A stretch of DNA of 41,068 bases, taken from Candidatus Methylobacter titanis (lineage in GTDB: Bacteria > Pseudomonadota > Gammaproteobacteria > Methylococcales > Methylomonadaceae). The DNA lies in contig JAQSDX010000032.1 of assembly GCA_029946125.1 (NCBI GenBank), positions 1-41,068 of the forward strand. Reading direction: 5' to 3'. Of this stretch, positions 7,691 to 15,698 are shown one piece after another (the stretch's first letter is position 1; each line of letters opens with the position of its first letter). The notes under the pieces are model-generated. The model worked only from the letters and a program-made list of their open reading frames with translations, had not been told where the DNA came from and did no database searches. The translations under genes and the position numbers were made by a program.

Positions 7691-9165
7691 TAGAAACCCT
7701 GCTCATCATTGAAGATGAAAAACTGTTAGGTTCCGAGTTGTCCCGTCATTATCGACAGTCCGGTTGGGAAGTGGCGCTGGCTACCAATCTGGCCGAAGCC
7801 AGGGAATTATTGCTGAATAAGAAAATAGAACCGTTATTAATTCTTTCCGATATGAATTTGCCGGATGGTAATGCGTTGGATTTCATGGAAAAGATCAAAA
7901 AAGAGACAGGCAATACCGACGACTCCAAGGATGGAAAAGGTACGACCTCAGGGAAGGGGGAGGTAGGGCAACGCAGGGAGCAGTTGCCGAGAGCAATGCC
8001 TGGAGCGATTGCCGAGTGGTTGTTTTTAACCGGCTACGGCAATGTGCCTGATTCTGTCAGGGCACTACGTCTGGGCGCTTATGATTTCCTGGAAAAGCCT
8101 TGCGATCTGGATCGCCTTGATCTGATCGTCGCCAGTGCTGCCCGTAGTGCGTCCATTCAACGAAGGGTTGTCGATCAAACCAAGCAAGGGCACCGGCGTT
8201 ACTCACCGGATGCTTACGTCGGCCACAGTCAACAGGCGCAGGGCATACGACAGCTATTGGCAAAATTGACGCAAGTGCCGTTCAGCGCCCTGATTATCGG
8301 CGGAGAGAGCGGCACCGGCAAAGGTTTGGCCGCACGCATTTTGCATTATGGCAGTTTGCGCGCCCAACAGCCGATGATTGAAGTGAACTGCGCGGCTCTG
8401 CCACGGGAATTGCTGGAATCGGAATTATTTGGTCATGAACCCGGCGCATTTACCGGAGCCGCAGGGCGGCATCGCGGCTTGCTCGAACAGGCTGATGGCG
8501 GTACTCTGTTCATGGACGAAATCGGCGAAATGCCGCTGGATTTGCAGGCCAAATTACTCAAGGTCATTGAAGATCACAAAGTCCGGCGCTTAGGTGGGGA
8601 AAAAGAAATTCAGGTTGATGTGCAGATTGTTGCGGCGAGTAATCGTGATCTGGAAAAAATGTCCCGGGACGGCAGTTTTCGCGCCGATTTATATCATCGT
8701 TTAAGTGTGTTCAAACTGATCTTGCCGCCGTTACGCGAAGCGGTGGAAGACCTGGATGAGCTGGTGCCGTTATTTGTTGCCGAATACAACGCTAAAGCCG
8801 GACGGCAGGTTAAAGAGATACCCGATGCGGTGTGGGACAAGCTAAAAGCGCATTACTGGCCGGGTAATGTCAGGGAGTTACGTAACGTGATCGAACGTTG
8901 CGTATTATTTTCCGAGGGCTCGACCTTTCCCGGACAATGGCTGCAATTGCCTGGACAACTTTCCCCAGAGGCAGCGCAAACCGAGCAAGGCATTTGGTTA
9001 CCCTTAGATGGCAGCATGGCGCTGGATGATATGGATTGCTTTATTATCAAGACCGCCCTGGAGCGAGCGGATAACAATCTGACTGCCGCAGCCAGAGACC
9101 TTGGAGCCACCCGGGAAACACTACGCTATCGGGTACGGAAATATCATTTGAAAATTGCTGATTGA
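7687..9165 (+). CDS. Sigma-54-dependent response regulator (NtrC type)
   Basis: A 492-aa activator with receiver, AAA+ and Fis-type HTH domains. In the receiver, Asp55 is the phosphoacceptor, Thr115 (FLTGYG) the switch residue and Lys137 (EKP) the conserved lysine. The Asp-Thr distance is 60 residues rather than the usual 28-33, because about 30 extra Gly/Lys/Glu-rich residues sit at roughly 74-107. The AAA+ domain has Walker A GESGTGKG (206-213), the sigma-54 contact loop GAFTGA (253-258), Walker B TLFMDE and WPGNVREL. The C-terminus [18 protein letters not shown] is a Fis HTH. It is coupled by overlap to the upstream kinase. No obvious target promoter lies directly downstream. Confidence 0.94.
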   Translation: MIETLLIIEDEKLLGSELSRHYRQSGWEVALATNLAEARELLLNKKIEPLLILSDMNLPDGNALDFMEKIKKETGNTDDSKDGKGTTSGKGEVGQRREQLPRAMPGAIAEWLFLTGYGNVPDSVRALRLGAYDFLEKPCDLDRLDLIVASAARSASIQRRVVDQTKQGHRRYSPDAYVGHSQQAQGIRQLLAKLTQVPFSALIIGGESGTGKGLAARILHYGSLRAQQPMIEVNCAALPRELLESELFGHEPGAFTGAAGRHRGLLEQADGGTLFMDEIGEMPLDLQAKLLKVIEDHKVRRLGGEKEIQVDVQIVAASNRDLEKMSRDGSFRADLYHRLSVFKLILPPLREAVEDLDELVPLFVAEYNAKAGRQVKEIPDAVWDKLKAHYWPGNVRELRNVIERCVLFSEGSTFPGQWLQLPGQLSPEAAQTEQGIWLPLDGSMALDDMDCFIIKTALERADNNLTAAARDLGATRETLRYRVRKYHLKIAD

Positions 9166-9412
9166 TTTTGATGAAACTATTACTCGGCCGCTGCGAGACA
9201 GGAGTCGAGAAAATATGCGGGGAATCCCTTGTGTGCCTAGCGATGAGGCAGGACCGCTGATACGCAACGCCCACCGGATGAATTTGAAAGGTGAATTGAT
9301 GCGAAAAAATGAATTCCGTGGCTCAGTTGAACACGTAGAGTAAAAATTAATGTCCACCGATGCGTTAGGTTTTAGGTGTCCAAATTAACCAGAATAAGCA
9401 ACACGGATGTAT

Positions 9413-9589
9413 TCAAGCGAAGCCAGAACGCACCCAAGCATCCCTTCGCCGTTCGTATCTACGATAGGCTCGTTCTGCTAATGTAAACCGTTTATCAATG
9501 TCATTGCTTAGAAAGTCGGCGGTGTACTGTTTGAGTTTTAAGATTTTTAAATACAAAATCCAAGCATCACCTGTTAGTTGCCTCAGCAT
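9413..9589 (-). CDS. Small basic hypothetical protein (58 aa)
   Basis: An uninterrupted minus-strand frame of 58 codons runs from ATG at 9589 to TGA at 9413. A good ribosome site (GAGGTGAATA) lies just before the ATG. The product starts MLRQLTGDAWILYLKILKLK and ends in an Arg-rich helix (LAERAYRRYERRRDAW). It is predicted helical and basic, with no signal peptide and no recognised family. It is the only plausible gene in this gap, flanked by unrelated genes. It could be a genuine small protein or a relic of a larger gene. Confidence 0.45.
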   Translation of the reverse strand: MLRQLTGDAWILYLKILKLKQYTADFLSNDIDKRFTLAERAYRRYERRRDAWVRSGFA

Positions 9590-9748
9590 TATTCACCTCT
9601 ATATGACGTTTATCTAAAGGCTAATATTAACGCATATGCATGACGGTATTATGACATCGCCTAAGTAACCCAATAGCATTGAAGTACTTAGAAAACTAGG
9701 CAAATAAATACAGCGTAAGAAATTGGATGAGTGCCATTGTCGGCCTAC

Positions 9749-9774
9749 GGCTAATTGTTCAGCGACAATTAGCC
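9749..9774. other. Strong hairpin with 10-bp stem
   Basis: GGCTAATTGT, loop TCAGCG, then ACAATTAGCC. An upstream ATTGTCG (9736-9742) could instead pair with CGACAAT (9763-9769), so two mutually exclusive folds are possible. No T-run follows on the plus strand, which argues against a simple terminator. The DnaJ-Sel1 gene ends at 9957 on the other strand. Confidence 0.45.
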
Positions 9775-9956
9775 TGTTCGGTTAACCCATATGTAGGGGC
9801 AAGGAAGGTTTTAATTTTCGATCCTTGGTTGCTTCGGGTCTGGCGGACTACAATCTTGATTCAGTCACTATGACCCTGGTCGCGTGAGTGTCAATCACGA
9901 TAGGGTGACGCAAGGCAATCGCGCTTAAATGCGGTGATAGGCTCAGTTTTTAACCG

Positions 9957-10643
9957 CTACTGTGATGCTTTTTCATTGCCTTGTTCTGCTGCTTTGCGAT
10001 ACCAATAAGCAGCTTTGGTCTGGTCCTGGGTTACACCTTGACCAGATTGGTATTTAATGGCGCAACTGTATTGCGCATTCGAATTGCCTTGCTCTGCTGC
10101 TTTGAGATACCAAGAGAGCGCTTGGGTATAATTCTGGGTGACGCATTGACCCAAGTCGTACATAACGCCTAATTTGAACTGAGCTTTTGCATCGCCTTGT
10201 TCTGCCAAGTATTGATAAAGTGGCAAAGCTTCTGTATACCGGCCTTGGTCGTGCAAATCATGTGCACGTTGAAACATATCTTTTGCGCTATTCGTGCTTG
10301 ATGGTGGTGGCTGAGTGTATTCCTGTTGTGTATTTTGTTTTTGATCATGTTGATGTTCAGGCGCTTTGCCGGTGTCGCCGAACTGTGACTTTTCACTCCG
10401 TTGCTTGGCTTTAGCTTCTTGCTCTCGAATCCAGGTGTTATGTAATGCACGCTTAGCCGGATCTATTAATACGACATAGGAAGCATTTACAAGCTTCATG
10501 ACTCTTTCGGCTTCTTCATTGTTACCCTGGAATTTATCGGGGTGAAAAGTTTGACAGAGGGCTTTATAGGCCGCTCTGATGACACTGGCAGGGGCGTCTT
10601 TTGTAACCTTTAGGTTATCGTAATGGGTTCGAGTCTTAGCCAT
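9957..10643 (-). CDS. DnaJ-domain protein with Sel1 repeats
   Basis: A 228-aa protein starting at the ATG at 10643 (MAKTRTHYDNLKV), where the J domain begins; the frame extends upstream without family similarity. The J domain (1-65) contains the HPD tripeptide in FHPDKF, needed to stimulate DnaK ATPase. A Lys/Gln/Pro-rich linker (about 70-115) follows, then about three Sel1-type repeats (for example ALPLYQYLAEQGDAKAQFKLGVMY and the AAEQGNSNAQY unit). No signal peptide or membrane segment is seen, so it is probably a cytoplasmic co-chaperone or scaffold. The repeats stop abruptly a few residues after the last unit, so the gene may have lost further repeats. Its neighbours are unrelated and its clients unknown. 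Confidence 0.85.
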   Translation of the reverse strand: MAKTRTHYDNLKVTKDAPASVIRAAYKALCQTFHPDKFQGNNEEAERVMKLVNASYVVLIDPAKRALHNTWIREQEAKAKQRSEKSQFGDTGKAPEHQHDQKQNTQQEYTQPPPSSTNSAKDMFQRAHDLHDQGRYTEALPLYQYLAEQGDAKAQFKLGVMYDLGQCVTQNYTQALSWYLKAAEQGNSNAQYSCAIKYQSGQGVTQDQTKAAYWYRKAAEQGNEKASQ

Positions 10644-10917
10644 AAAACGTAATATTTTTCTGTAAGTGAAAGTCGTTAGGATTATAACCGTTTTCTGTTG
10701 CCGCATTAACCGCAAAAAATGCATACCGCTGATGTACGAGTATGACAGGGGTAAGTTTTGTTAATAACGGATTAAACCTCACCGTAATATTCTGTAGACT
10801 TAAATCACTAGCAACCATTGACGGTTGTCCGCATGCGAAACAAGGTCATTAAAACGGGTAAAGAAACCGCTGAAAATCTGAAAGCAAAGGGTCGGAGCGC
10901 TGCTAAGGTAAACCGCA

Positions 10918-12021
10918 TCAATCACCATCGAGTAAATTACCCAAGCCACCGAGAATTGAACCTTCACCTTGATGCTTGCCGCCGCCTTGTGGTGCAGCTG
11001 AAAGCATTCTGCCCGCCAAACGTGAGAACGGCAGACTTTGCAACCAAACGGTGCCAGGGCCGGTTAATTTGGCAAAAAATAAGCCCTCGCCGCCAAATAA
11101 CATGGTTTTAATGCCGCCGGCCTGTTGAATGTCAAAATCGACGCTACCGGTCATCGCTGCCAAACATCCCGTATCGACATGCAGCGTTTCACCGACAGCA
11201 AGTTCTATTTTTTGCAGACAGCCGCCGGCATGAACAAATACCCAGCCATCGCCTTCCAGTTTTTGCATGATATAACCTTCACCGCCAAACAGGCCGGTTA
11301 AAATACGGCGTTGAAAGTGAATTCCAATCTGTACGCCTTTGGCGGCCGCCAAAAAACTGTCTTTTTGACAAATCAGTTTCCGGTCGTAGTCTTTCAAATT
11401 TAAGGCCAGAATGGTCCCCGGAAAAGGTGCGGCGAACGCCACCTTACCTTTACGTTGAGCGCTTTGCGTAAATACGGTAATAAACAGGCTTTCGTTAGTC
11501 AGCAGGCGCTTACCGGCTCCCAGCAATAGCCCCATAATGCCGGCTTGTTGAGCCGTTGAGCCGTCACCGAAAACAGTTTCCATTTTCACCTCCGCGCTTT
11601 TGTACATCATCGCCCCCGCTTCTGCGACTACGCTCTCTTGGGGATCCAGTTCGATTTCCACAAACTGCATTTCATGGCCATAGATTTTATAATCGATACC
11701 CGCAGTGACGGTTTGTTGACCAAAACCACTGGAAGATTGGGCATCGATAACGGAAGATTGCATAGTAACCGGATTAACCGACTGCGCGGTGGGCAATACG
11801 GTTGGTTTGGGTGACATCATATAAGCGGGTGGGGGTGGAAAAGGCGTGACGCCATCTTTTTTCATCGGCCTGATTTCAGTCGTCTCATAAATGGGAATCC
11901 AGTCAGGAAAATGCTGACACCAACAATAAGCGCCCTGGTGTTCGCGGGCAAAAGTTTTTGCATAGTCGAGCGTATAGGGGCCGCTGGTTGTATTTTCAAA
12001 AGAAAAAAACCATTCGTTCAT
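10918..12021 (-). CDS. GYF_2-AIM24/TIGR00266 family protein
   Basis: A 367-aa cytoplasmic protein. Residues 1-50 form a GYF_2-type domain (WFFSFENTTSGPYTLDYAK, then DWIPIYE). A proline-rich linker covers about 55-100. From about 107 onward it is an AIM24/TIGR00266 beta-sandwich domain, recognisable from VEIELDPQESVVAEAGAMMY, then LLTNESLFITVF and later GEGYIMQKLEGDGWVFVHAGG. The family is widespread and its biochemical role is poorly defined; the GYF_2 part suggests binding to proline-rich partners. It is transcribed divergently from the DUF3422 gene. A possible plus-strand frame overlapping its 3' end was rejected. Confidence 0.88.
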   Translation of the reverse strand: MNEWFFSFENTTSGPYTLDYAKTFAREHQGAYCWCQHFPDWIPIYETTEIRPMKKDGVTPFPPPPAYMMSPKPTVLPTAQSVNPVTMQSSVIDAQSSSGFGQQTVTAGIDYKIYGHEMQFVEIELDPQESVVAEAGAMMYKSAEVKMETVFGDGSTAQQAGIMGLLLGAGKRLLTNESLFITVFTQSAQRKGKVAFAAPFPGTILALNLKDYDRKLICQKDSFLAAAKGVQIGIHFQRRILTGLFGGEGYIMQKLEGDGWVFVHAGGCLQKIELAVGETLHVDTGCLAAMTGSVDFDIQQAGGIKTMLFGGEGLFFAKLTGPGTVWLQSLPFSRLAGRMLSAAPQGGGKHQGEGSILGGLGNLLDGD

Positions 12022-12258
12022 AGTGTTAACCTTGATCGTTAGGGGATGTAGAAATAGTCTGTGCAGTATAAACCACTCTGATTTTTGATATGGCTGATCA
12101 TAGGACCGTTGCTGATTTTTTGGTGACCGACAGCAACAATGAACGTTACCGATTACGGTCTTTTCCTGATCAAAGCCGCCAAATAAATCTTCTCGGGTTT
12201 TACCCTTTGTAATGGATGGGCAATAATAGCCAAGCTCAACTGCATTTTTTAGGTAAAA

Positions 12259-13596
12259 TTGACTCCATTCATCATTTATTCTAAAAAAACCGTGGCAACT
12301 TTATTTCCCATTCCTGAAAATCATCCACAACGCTTTGTACTTCACAACGAGGTCCACGCCCGGGCACCGTTTAATCTCAATTTGCCGGTTAAAGCCAGTC
12401 ATCTTGCACTATTGCTGTCTAATGACGAAAAAATGCAAGAACGCAAGCATTTGATAACGCTTTGTGAACGATTTGGCGTGGCCCCGCCTGAAAAAGAAGT
12501 CGATCATTTTAGCGCCACCTTTAATTCCTTTCAAATACGCTGGGAACAACACGGCGAGTTCAGTACTTACAGCTTTTATGTGCATGATTCGCCTGAAGAT
12601 CCTTTTGCGGATGTTGCCCTAAAAAAAGTTCCGGTAGATTGGATGTCGCAATTAACCGGGCAAGTCATTGTTGCAGCTCATGCAACCATAGTCTCCGCTG
12701 CCGATATTCATTATGATGAAAATACGGATTTAGCGTCTCTCTCGACTTACTTTGCAGACAATCCGGTCATCGGCTCTAAAGTCACCGGCGGTGCGGCCTC
12801 GGTATTTACCGATTTCCGTATTCATGTTGATGGTTTTAGTCGTTTTTTGATTATTAACAATGACTTAAGGGCTGAGCAGGCAGGGCGTTTATTGCAGCGG
12901 CTGTTTGAAATTGAAGTGTATCGGGTTATGGCGTTGCTGGCTTTTCCGATTGCACGCAAACTGTATCCGGCCTTAAAAAAGTCCGATCGGCAACTGTATA
13001 CCATTACCAACTCAATGACGCTGCCTGACAATAATGATGGCGAGTTACTGGATGAGTTAACCACACTGGCCGCTGAAGTTGAAAATTACATCTCCAGCAA
13101 TCACTTTCGCTTTGCGGCCGCCAGCGCCTATTATCAACTGGTGGAGCAACGGGTAAACGATTTGCGCGAAGTCCGGATTCAAGGCATTCAGACCTTGGGT
13201 GAATTTATCAAACGGCGACTGGAACCGGCGATTAATACCTGCGAATCCATTTCTCACCGCTTTACCCTGCTTTCCGAACGCGTCAGTAACGCCAGTCAAT
13301 TACTGCGTACCCGTGTCGACATTATTATTGAGAAACAAAATCAGGGTTTGCTCACATCCATGGCCTTACGGGCAAAAATGCAACTGCGGATGCAACAAAT
13401 GGTTGAAAGCATCTCGATGGTCGCTATTACTTATTATGCAGCCAGTCTTATCGGTAAATTAGCTGAAATGCTGCATATCATGGGCTGGAAGGTCAATCCG
13501 GACGTCATTGAAGGCATTTCTATTCCGTTTATTTTGATTATTATCGCTATCAGTAGTAAGCGCATTCATAAAATTATTGCCAATACCACCGAATAA
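12259..13596 (+). CDS. DUF3422 family membrane protein
   Basis: A 445-aa protein. The N-terminal motif NHPQRFVLHNEVHARAP is the hallmark of DUF3422, and the length is typical. The middle has the KVTGGAA and FSRFLIIN segments; a helical stretch (about 290-370) precedes one or two C-terminal membrane helices (about 387-440) and a basic tail, suggesting a membrane-anchored cytoplasmic protein. The start appears to be TTG at 12259, preceded by TTTAGG; a GTG at 12292 has no comparable ribosome site. Function of the family is unknown. The 237-bp spacer to the divergent AIM24-like gene contains a GTTGCTG/CAGCAAC hairpin (12108-12137) but no clear promoter. Confidence 0.88.
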   Translation: MTPFIIYSKKTVATLFPIPENHPQRFVLHNEVHARAPFNLNLPVKASHLALLLSNDEKMQERKHLITLCERFGVAPPEKEVDHFSATFNSFQIRWEQHGEFSTYSFYVHDSPEDPFADVALKKVPVDWMSQLTGQVIVAAHATIVSAADIHYDENTDLASLSTYFADNPVIGSKVTGGAASVFTDFRIHVDGFSRFLIINNDLRAEQAGRLLQRLFEIEVYRVMALLAFPIARKLYPALKKSDRQLYTITNSMTLPDNNDGELLDELTTLAAEVENYISSNHFRFAAASAYYQLVEQRVNDLREVRIQGIQTLGEFIKRRLEPAINTCESISHRFTLLSERVSNASQLLRTRVDIIIEKQNQGLLTSMALRAKMQLRMQQMVESISMVAITYYAASLIGKLAEMLHIMGWKVNPDVIEGISIPFILIIIAISSKRIHKIIANTTE

Positions 13597-13918
13597 CGAG
13601 ATCAGACAATGGCGATATTGTTGATGAAAAATTCAGGCGAACTGCGGATTCCTGCATTTTCCCTGTGTTTTATCTCTACAGGCACACGCTGGCCTAAGGC
13701 TACTGCTTATCCAGTCATACCGGCTTTACAGTGACCTTACGCATTTAGGGGCGGATGCTTACGCCCAGCCAATCTCATCTTGTAACGCTTTCAGTATGCC
13801 CTTATTTAGCAAATGATTTGGTTTGCTTAACGGATTAAACTGGCTCAAACTGTCCTTTTGACGGTGTTTTGTTAAATTAAAATTGAAGAATCCCGCTAGG
13901 TGTGGGAGGGAAACGACT
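13597..13918. other. Intergenic region with possible relic ORF
   Basis: No solid gene is present. A minus-strand frame ending at 13759 encodes a plausible C-terminal tail (about 36 residues ending QDEIGWA), but upstream it becomes the antisense of the next gene's signal peptide, so it may be a relic. A small GGGCG/CGCCC hairpin lies at 13749-13766. A TTGACG -35-like box at 13858-13863 precedes the next gene, without a well-spaced -10. Confidence 0.4.
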
Positions 13919-14356
13919 ATGAAACAGATCAAAGTGGCAGGTTTGGTTATCGTCCTGATAGCAGCAATGACCAGCAACTCCGTATGGGCGAGAGGAGGCT
14001 ATAGTGGCGGTCACTATGGTGGGAGGCATTATGGTGGTGGCTGGCGATATGGAGGCTACTATAGCGGCATCGGTTTGGGATTGGGCCTAGGTTATGGCTT
14101 AGGCTATTATGGTAGGACTTACCCTTTCCCCTATTATGGTAGATCGTACTATTCCCCTTATTATGATTATCCTCCCGCCGTGATCGCCGTACCAGTAACA
14201 CCGCCGGTTTACATCCAGCAAGCTCCACCTGTTACTCAACAATACGCACCCGGTTACTGGTATTACTGCAATAACCCCGAAGGTTATTACCCTTATATCA
14301 AGCAATGTCCAGGCGGGTGGCTACAAGTTGCACCGACCCCCGCTGCACCTCGCTAA
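13919..14356 (+). CDS. Small exported Gly/Tyr-rich protein
   Basis: A 145-aa protein with a clear signal peptide (KQIKVAGLVIVLIAAMTSN, cleavage near VWA-RGG). The ATG at 13919 follows a strong GGAGGG ribosome site. The mature part is a Gly/Tyr/His-rich low-complexity region (about 25-85, with GGHYGGRHYGGG and LGLGLGYGLGYYG) and then a Pro/Val region. It ends in a YWYYCNN-PEGYYPY-CPGGW segment, a tail common in small proteobacterial envelope proteins. The two cysteines in the tail may form a disulfide. The next gene, a glycine-zipper lipoprotein, starts 11 bp downstream, so they are probably co-transcribed. The function is not established; a periplasmic or surface role is inferred. Confidence 0.85.
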   Translation: MKQIKVAGLVIVLIAAMTSNSVWARGGYSGGHYGGRHYGGGWRYGGYYSGIGLGLGLGYGLGYYGRTYPFPYYGRSYYSPYYDYPPAVIAVPVTPPVYIQQAPPVTQQYAPGYWYYCNNPEGYYPYIKQCPGGWLQVAPTPAAPR

Positions 14357-14367
14357 GGAGTATGAAT

Positions 14368-14925
14368 ATGTCACGTTTTACCCTAATGCTTTCGAGCACC
14401 GTTATACTCGCAGTATCCGGTTGTGTCAGCTTACCCAGTGGCCCCAGCGTCATGGTGCTGCCCGGTACCGGTCTTTCTTTTGATCAGTTTCGTAATGATG
14501 ATGCTATCTGTCAGCAATACGCTTCGTTCCAAGTCGGCGGCACTACAGCGAATCAAGCGGCAGTGAATAGCGGCGTCACCAGCGCCGCAGTCGGGACCGC
14601 ACTTGGTGCGGCAGCCGGCGCAGCCATCGGGGGCGGACGCGGTGCCGCCATCGGAGCCGGTAGCGGTTTGGTCGGCGGCAGTCTGGTTGGCACCGGCGCT
14701 GCCAGCAGCTCCATGTACGGGGTGCAACAGCATTACGATATAGCTTATATTCAGTGCATGTATGCCAAAGGCCACCAGGTCCCCGTGTCGGGACAGTTCT
14801 CTGGCGCAATATCTCAGCCGCAAGTCGTGCCGCCAGCTTCGTATATTCAGCCTTCTCCTGATTCGACACCGCCCACGTATATTCCACCGCCACCGCCCGG
14901 TCTGCCACCGGCTCCACCACAATAA
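14368..14925 (+). CDS. Glycine-zipper outer-membrane lipoprotein
   Basis: A 185-aa lipoprotein. AAGGAG at 14355-14360 sits seven bases before the ATG at 14368; a second in-frame ATG at 14362 is too close. The signal peptide ends in a lipobox VSGC, predicting lipidation of Cys18. A conserved N-terminal segment (GTGLSFDQFRNDDAICQQYA) is followed by a glycine zipper (about 65-110: GTALGAAAGAAIGGGRGAAI and on), which inserts in or oligomerises on membranes. A YIQCMYAKGHQVP motif follows, then a Pro-rich tail. This arrangement is common in YMGG/glycine-zipper lipoproteins of proteobacteria. It probably forms a two-gene unit with the Gly/Tyr-rich protein upstream. Confidence 0.87.
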   Translation: MSRFTLMLSSTVILAVSGCVSLPSGPSVMVLPGTGLSFDQFRNDDAICQQYASFQVGGTTANQAAVNSGVTSAAVGTALGAAAGAAIGGGRGAAIGAGSGLVGGSLVGTGAASSSMYGVQQHYDIAYIQCMYAKGHQVPVSGQFSGAISQPQVVPPASYIQPSPDSTPPTYIPPPPPGLPPAPPQ

Positions 14926-15320
14926 CAGCACGACAAACAACACTTTTCCGCCCCCCAGATTCACTAAAAATATTATCTCTATTGGGGGGCAACATTCATT
15001 TAGCCAATAGACTCCCAAACAACAAATCTACCGCCAAAAGCTTGTCCGCCGGATGATATAAAGCCGATTCTCGACGCCAAGGATGTACCAGAAAAATTCG
15101 ATGTCTTGGTGTGCGCGTGCCGATGATTGTTATCTTATTCTATGCGAAAAAACTATGTATCGCGCATGATGTACGATCACAGCTCTATCTTGCGTTTTGC
15201 GTAGGCGCGATTGCTTAACCAGTGCGAGGACACTGCGAAGCCCATTACACTAATGAGGTCGCAATGGAAAAATAAAGTACTGATAATTAAAAAACCGGCT
15301 TTACCGATAGAGGTAACTAT
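14926..15320. other. 395-bp intergenic region
   Basis: It contains the hairpin at 14950-14990 and no confident gene. One plus-strand frame at about 15002-15124 reads like protein (PPDDIKPILDAKDVPEKF) but has no start codon and may be a relic. A GAGG ribosome site directly precedes the ATG at 15321. Confidence 0.4.
14950..14990. terminator. GC-rich hairpin after the lipoprotein gene
   Basis: GCCCCCCA (14950-14957) pairs with TGGGGGGC (14983-14990) across an A/T-rich 25-nt loop. It lies 25 bp past the lipoprotein stop and probably marks the transcript end, though no T-run follows. Confidence 0.45.
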
Positions 15321-15698
15321 ATGGCTAAAGATAAATTGAAAGAAATCAACTGGCTGTCTGATGTTGAGGAGCATGATTACCCGGCGGCTGAATCCTATCT
15401 CACGATCCTCTTCAGCGAAGCAAGGGTTGCCGAAATGATGGCTAGATTTAGACGCACTACGATTGTGCGCTTCAAAGCTAAGGACATTTTTAGAGCGTCT
15501 CAGCTATCTTTATTGGGCGTGAGCAACTCACACGTCGATAAAGACCGGGACAAGATTCTGAAGGGGAAGAGTCTTTCGCCGCTGCTCTTGGTCAGGGACG
15601 AGCAAAACAGCAAGGTAATCATCGCGGATGGCTACCATCGCCTGTGCGCCATTTACGCGTGTAACGAAGATGCCTTTATTCAATGCAAGATTATTTGA
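15321..15698 (+). CDS. ParB/sulfiredoxin-fold small protein
   Basis: A 125-aa protein preceded by GAGGTAACTAT. The C-terminal half holds LLLVRDEQNSKVIIADGYHR, matching the ParB N-terminal (ParB/Srx) fold where a D-G-x-H-R loop binds nucleotide. No HTH or dimer domain follows, so it is not a chromosome-partition ParB. The first half is helical and charged. Its stop overlaps the SulP start by 16 bases, which suggests translational coupling and a role linked to anion transport. A nucleotide-sensing or regulatory role is inference only. Confidence 0.7.
   Translation: MAKDKLKEINWLSDVEEHDYPAAESYLTILFSEARVAEMMARFRRTTIVRFKAKDIFRASQLSLLGVSNSHVDKDRDKILKGKSLSPLLLVRDEQNSKVIIADGYHRLCAIYACNEDAFIQCKII

Larger units (their letters stand above)
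9166..9956. other. 790-bp sparse region
   Basis: Between the response regulator and the DnaJ-Sel1 gene lies mostly noncoding DNA. It holds a possible 58-aa minus-strand ORF (9413-9589) and a strong hairpin (9749-9774), both listed separately. No transposase, tRNA or other known RNA motif was recognised. Confidence 0.5.

Noticed and set aside
10818-11111. Plus-strand frame of 97 codons starting KVIKTGKETAENLKAKG-like
   Set aside because: Starts with TTG and most of it is antisense to the conserved C-terminal part of the AIM24-type gene; the protein-like opening is too short to support a gene.
13759-13977. 72-codon minus-strand frame ending in QDEIGWA
   Set aside because: Its upstream half is antisense to the signal peptide of the Gly/Tyr-rich protein; at most a relic, so only noted in the spacer entry.
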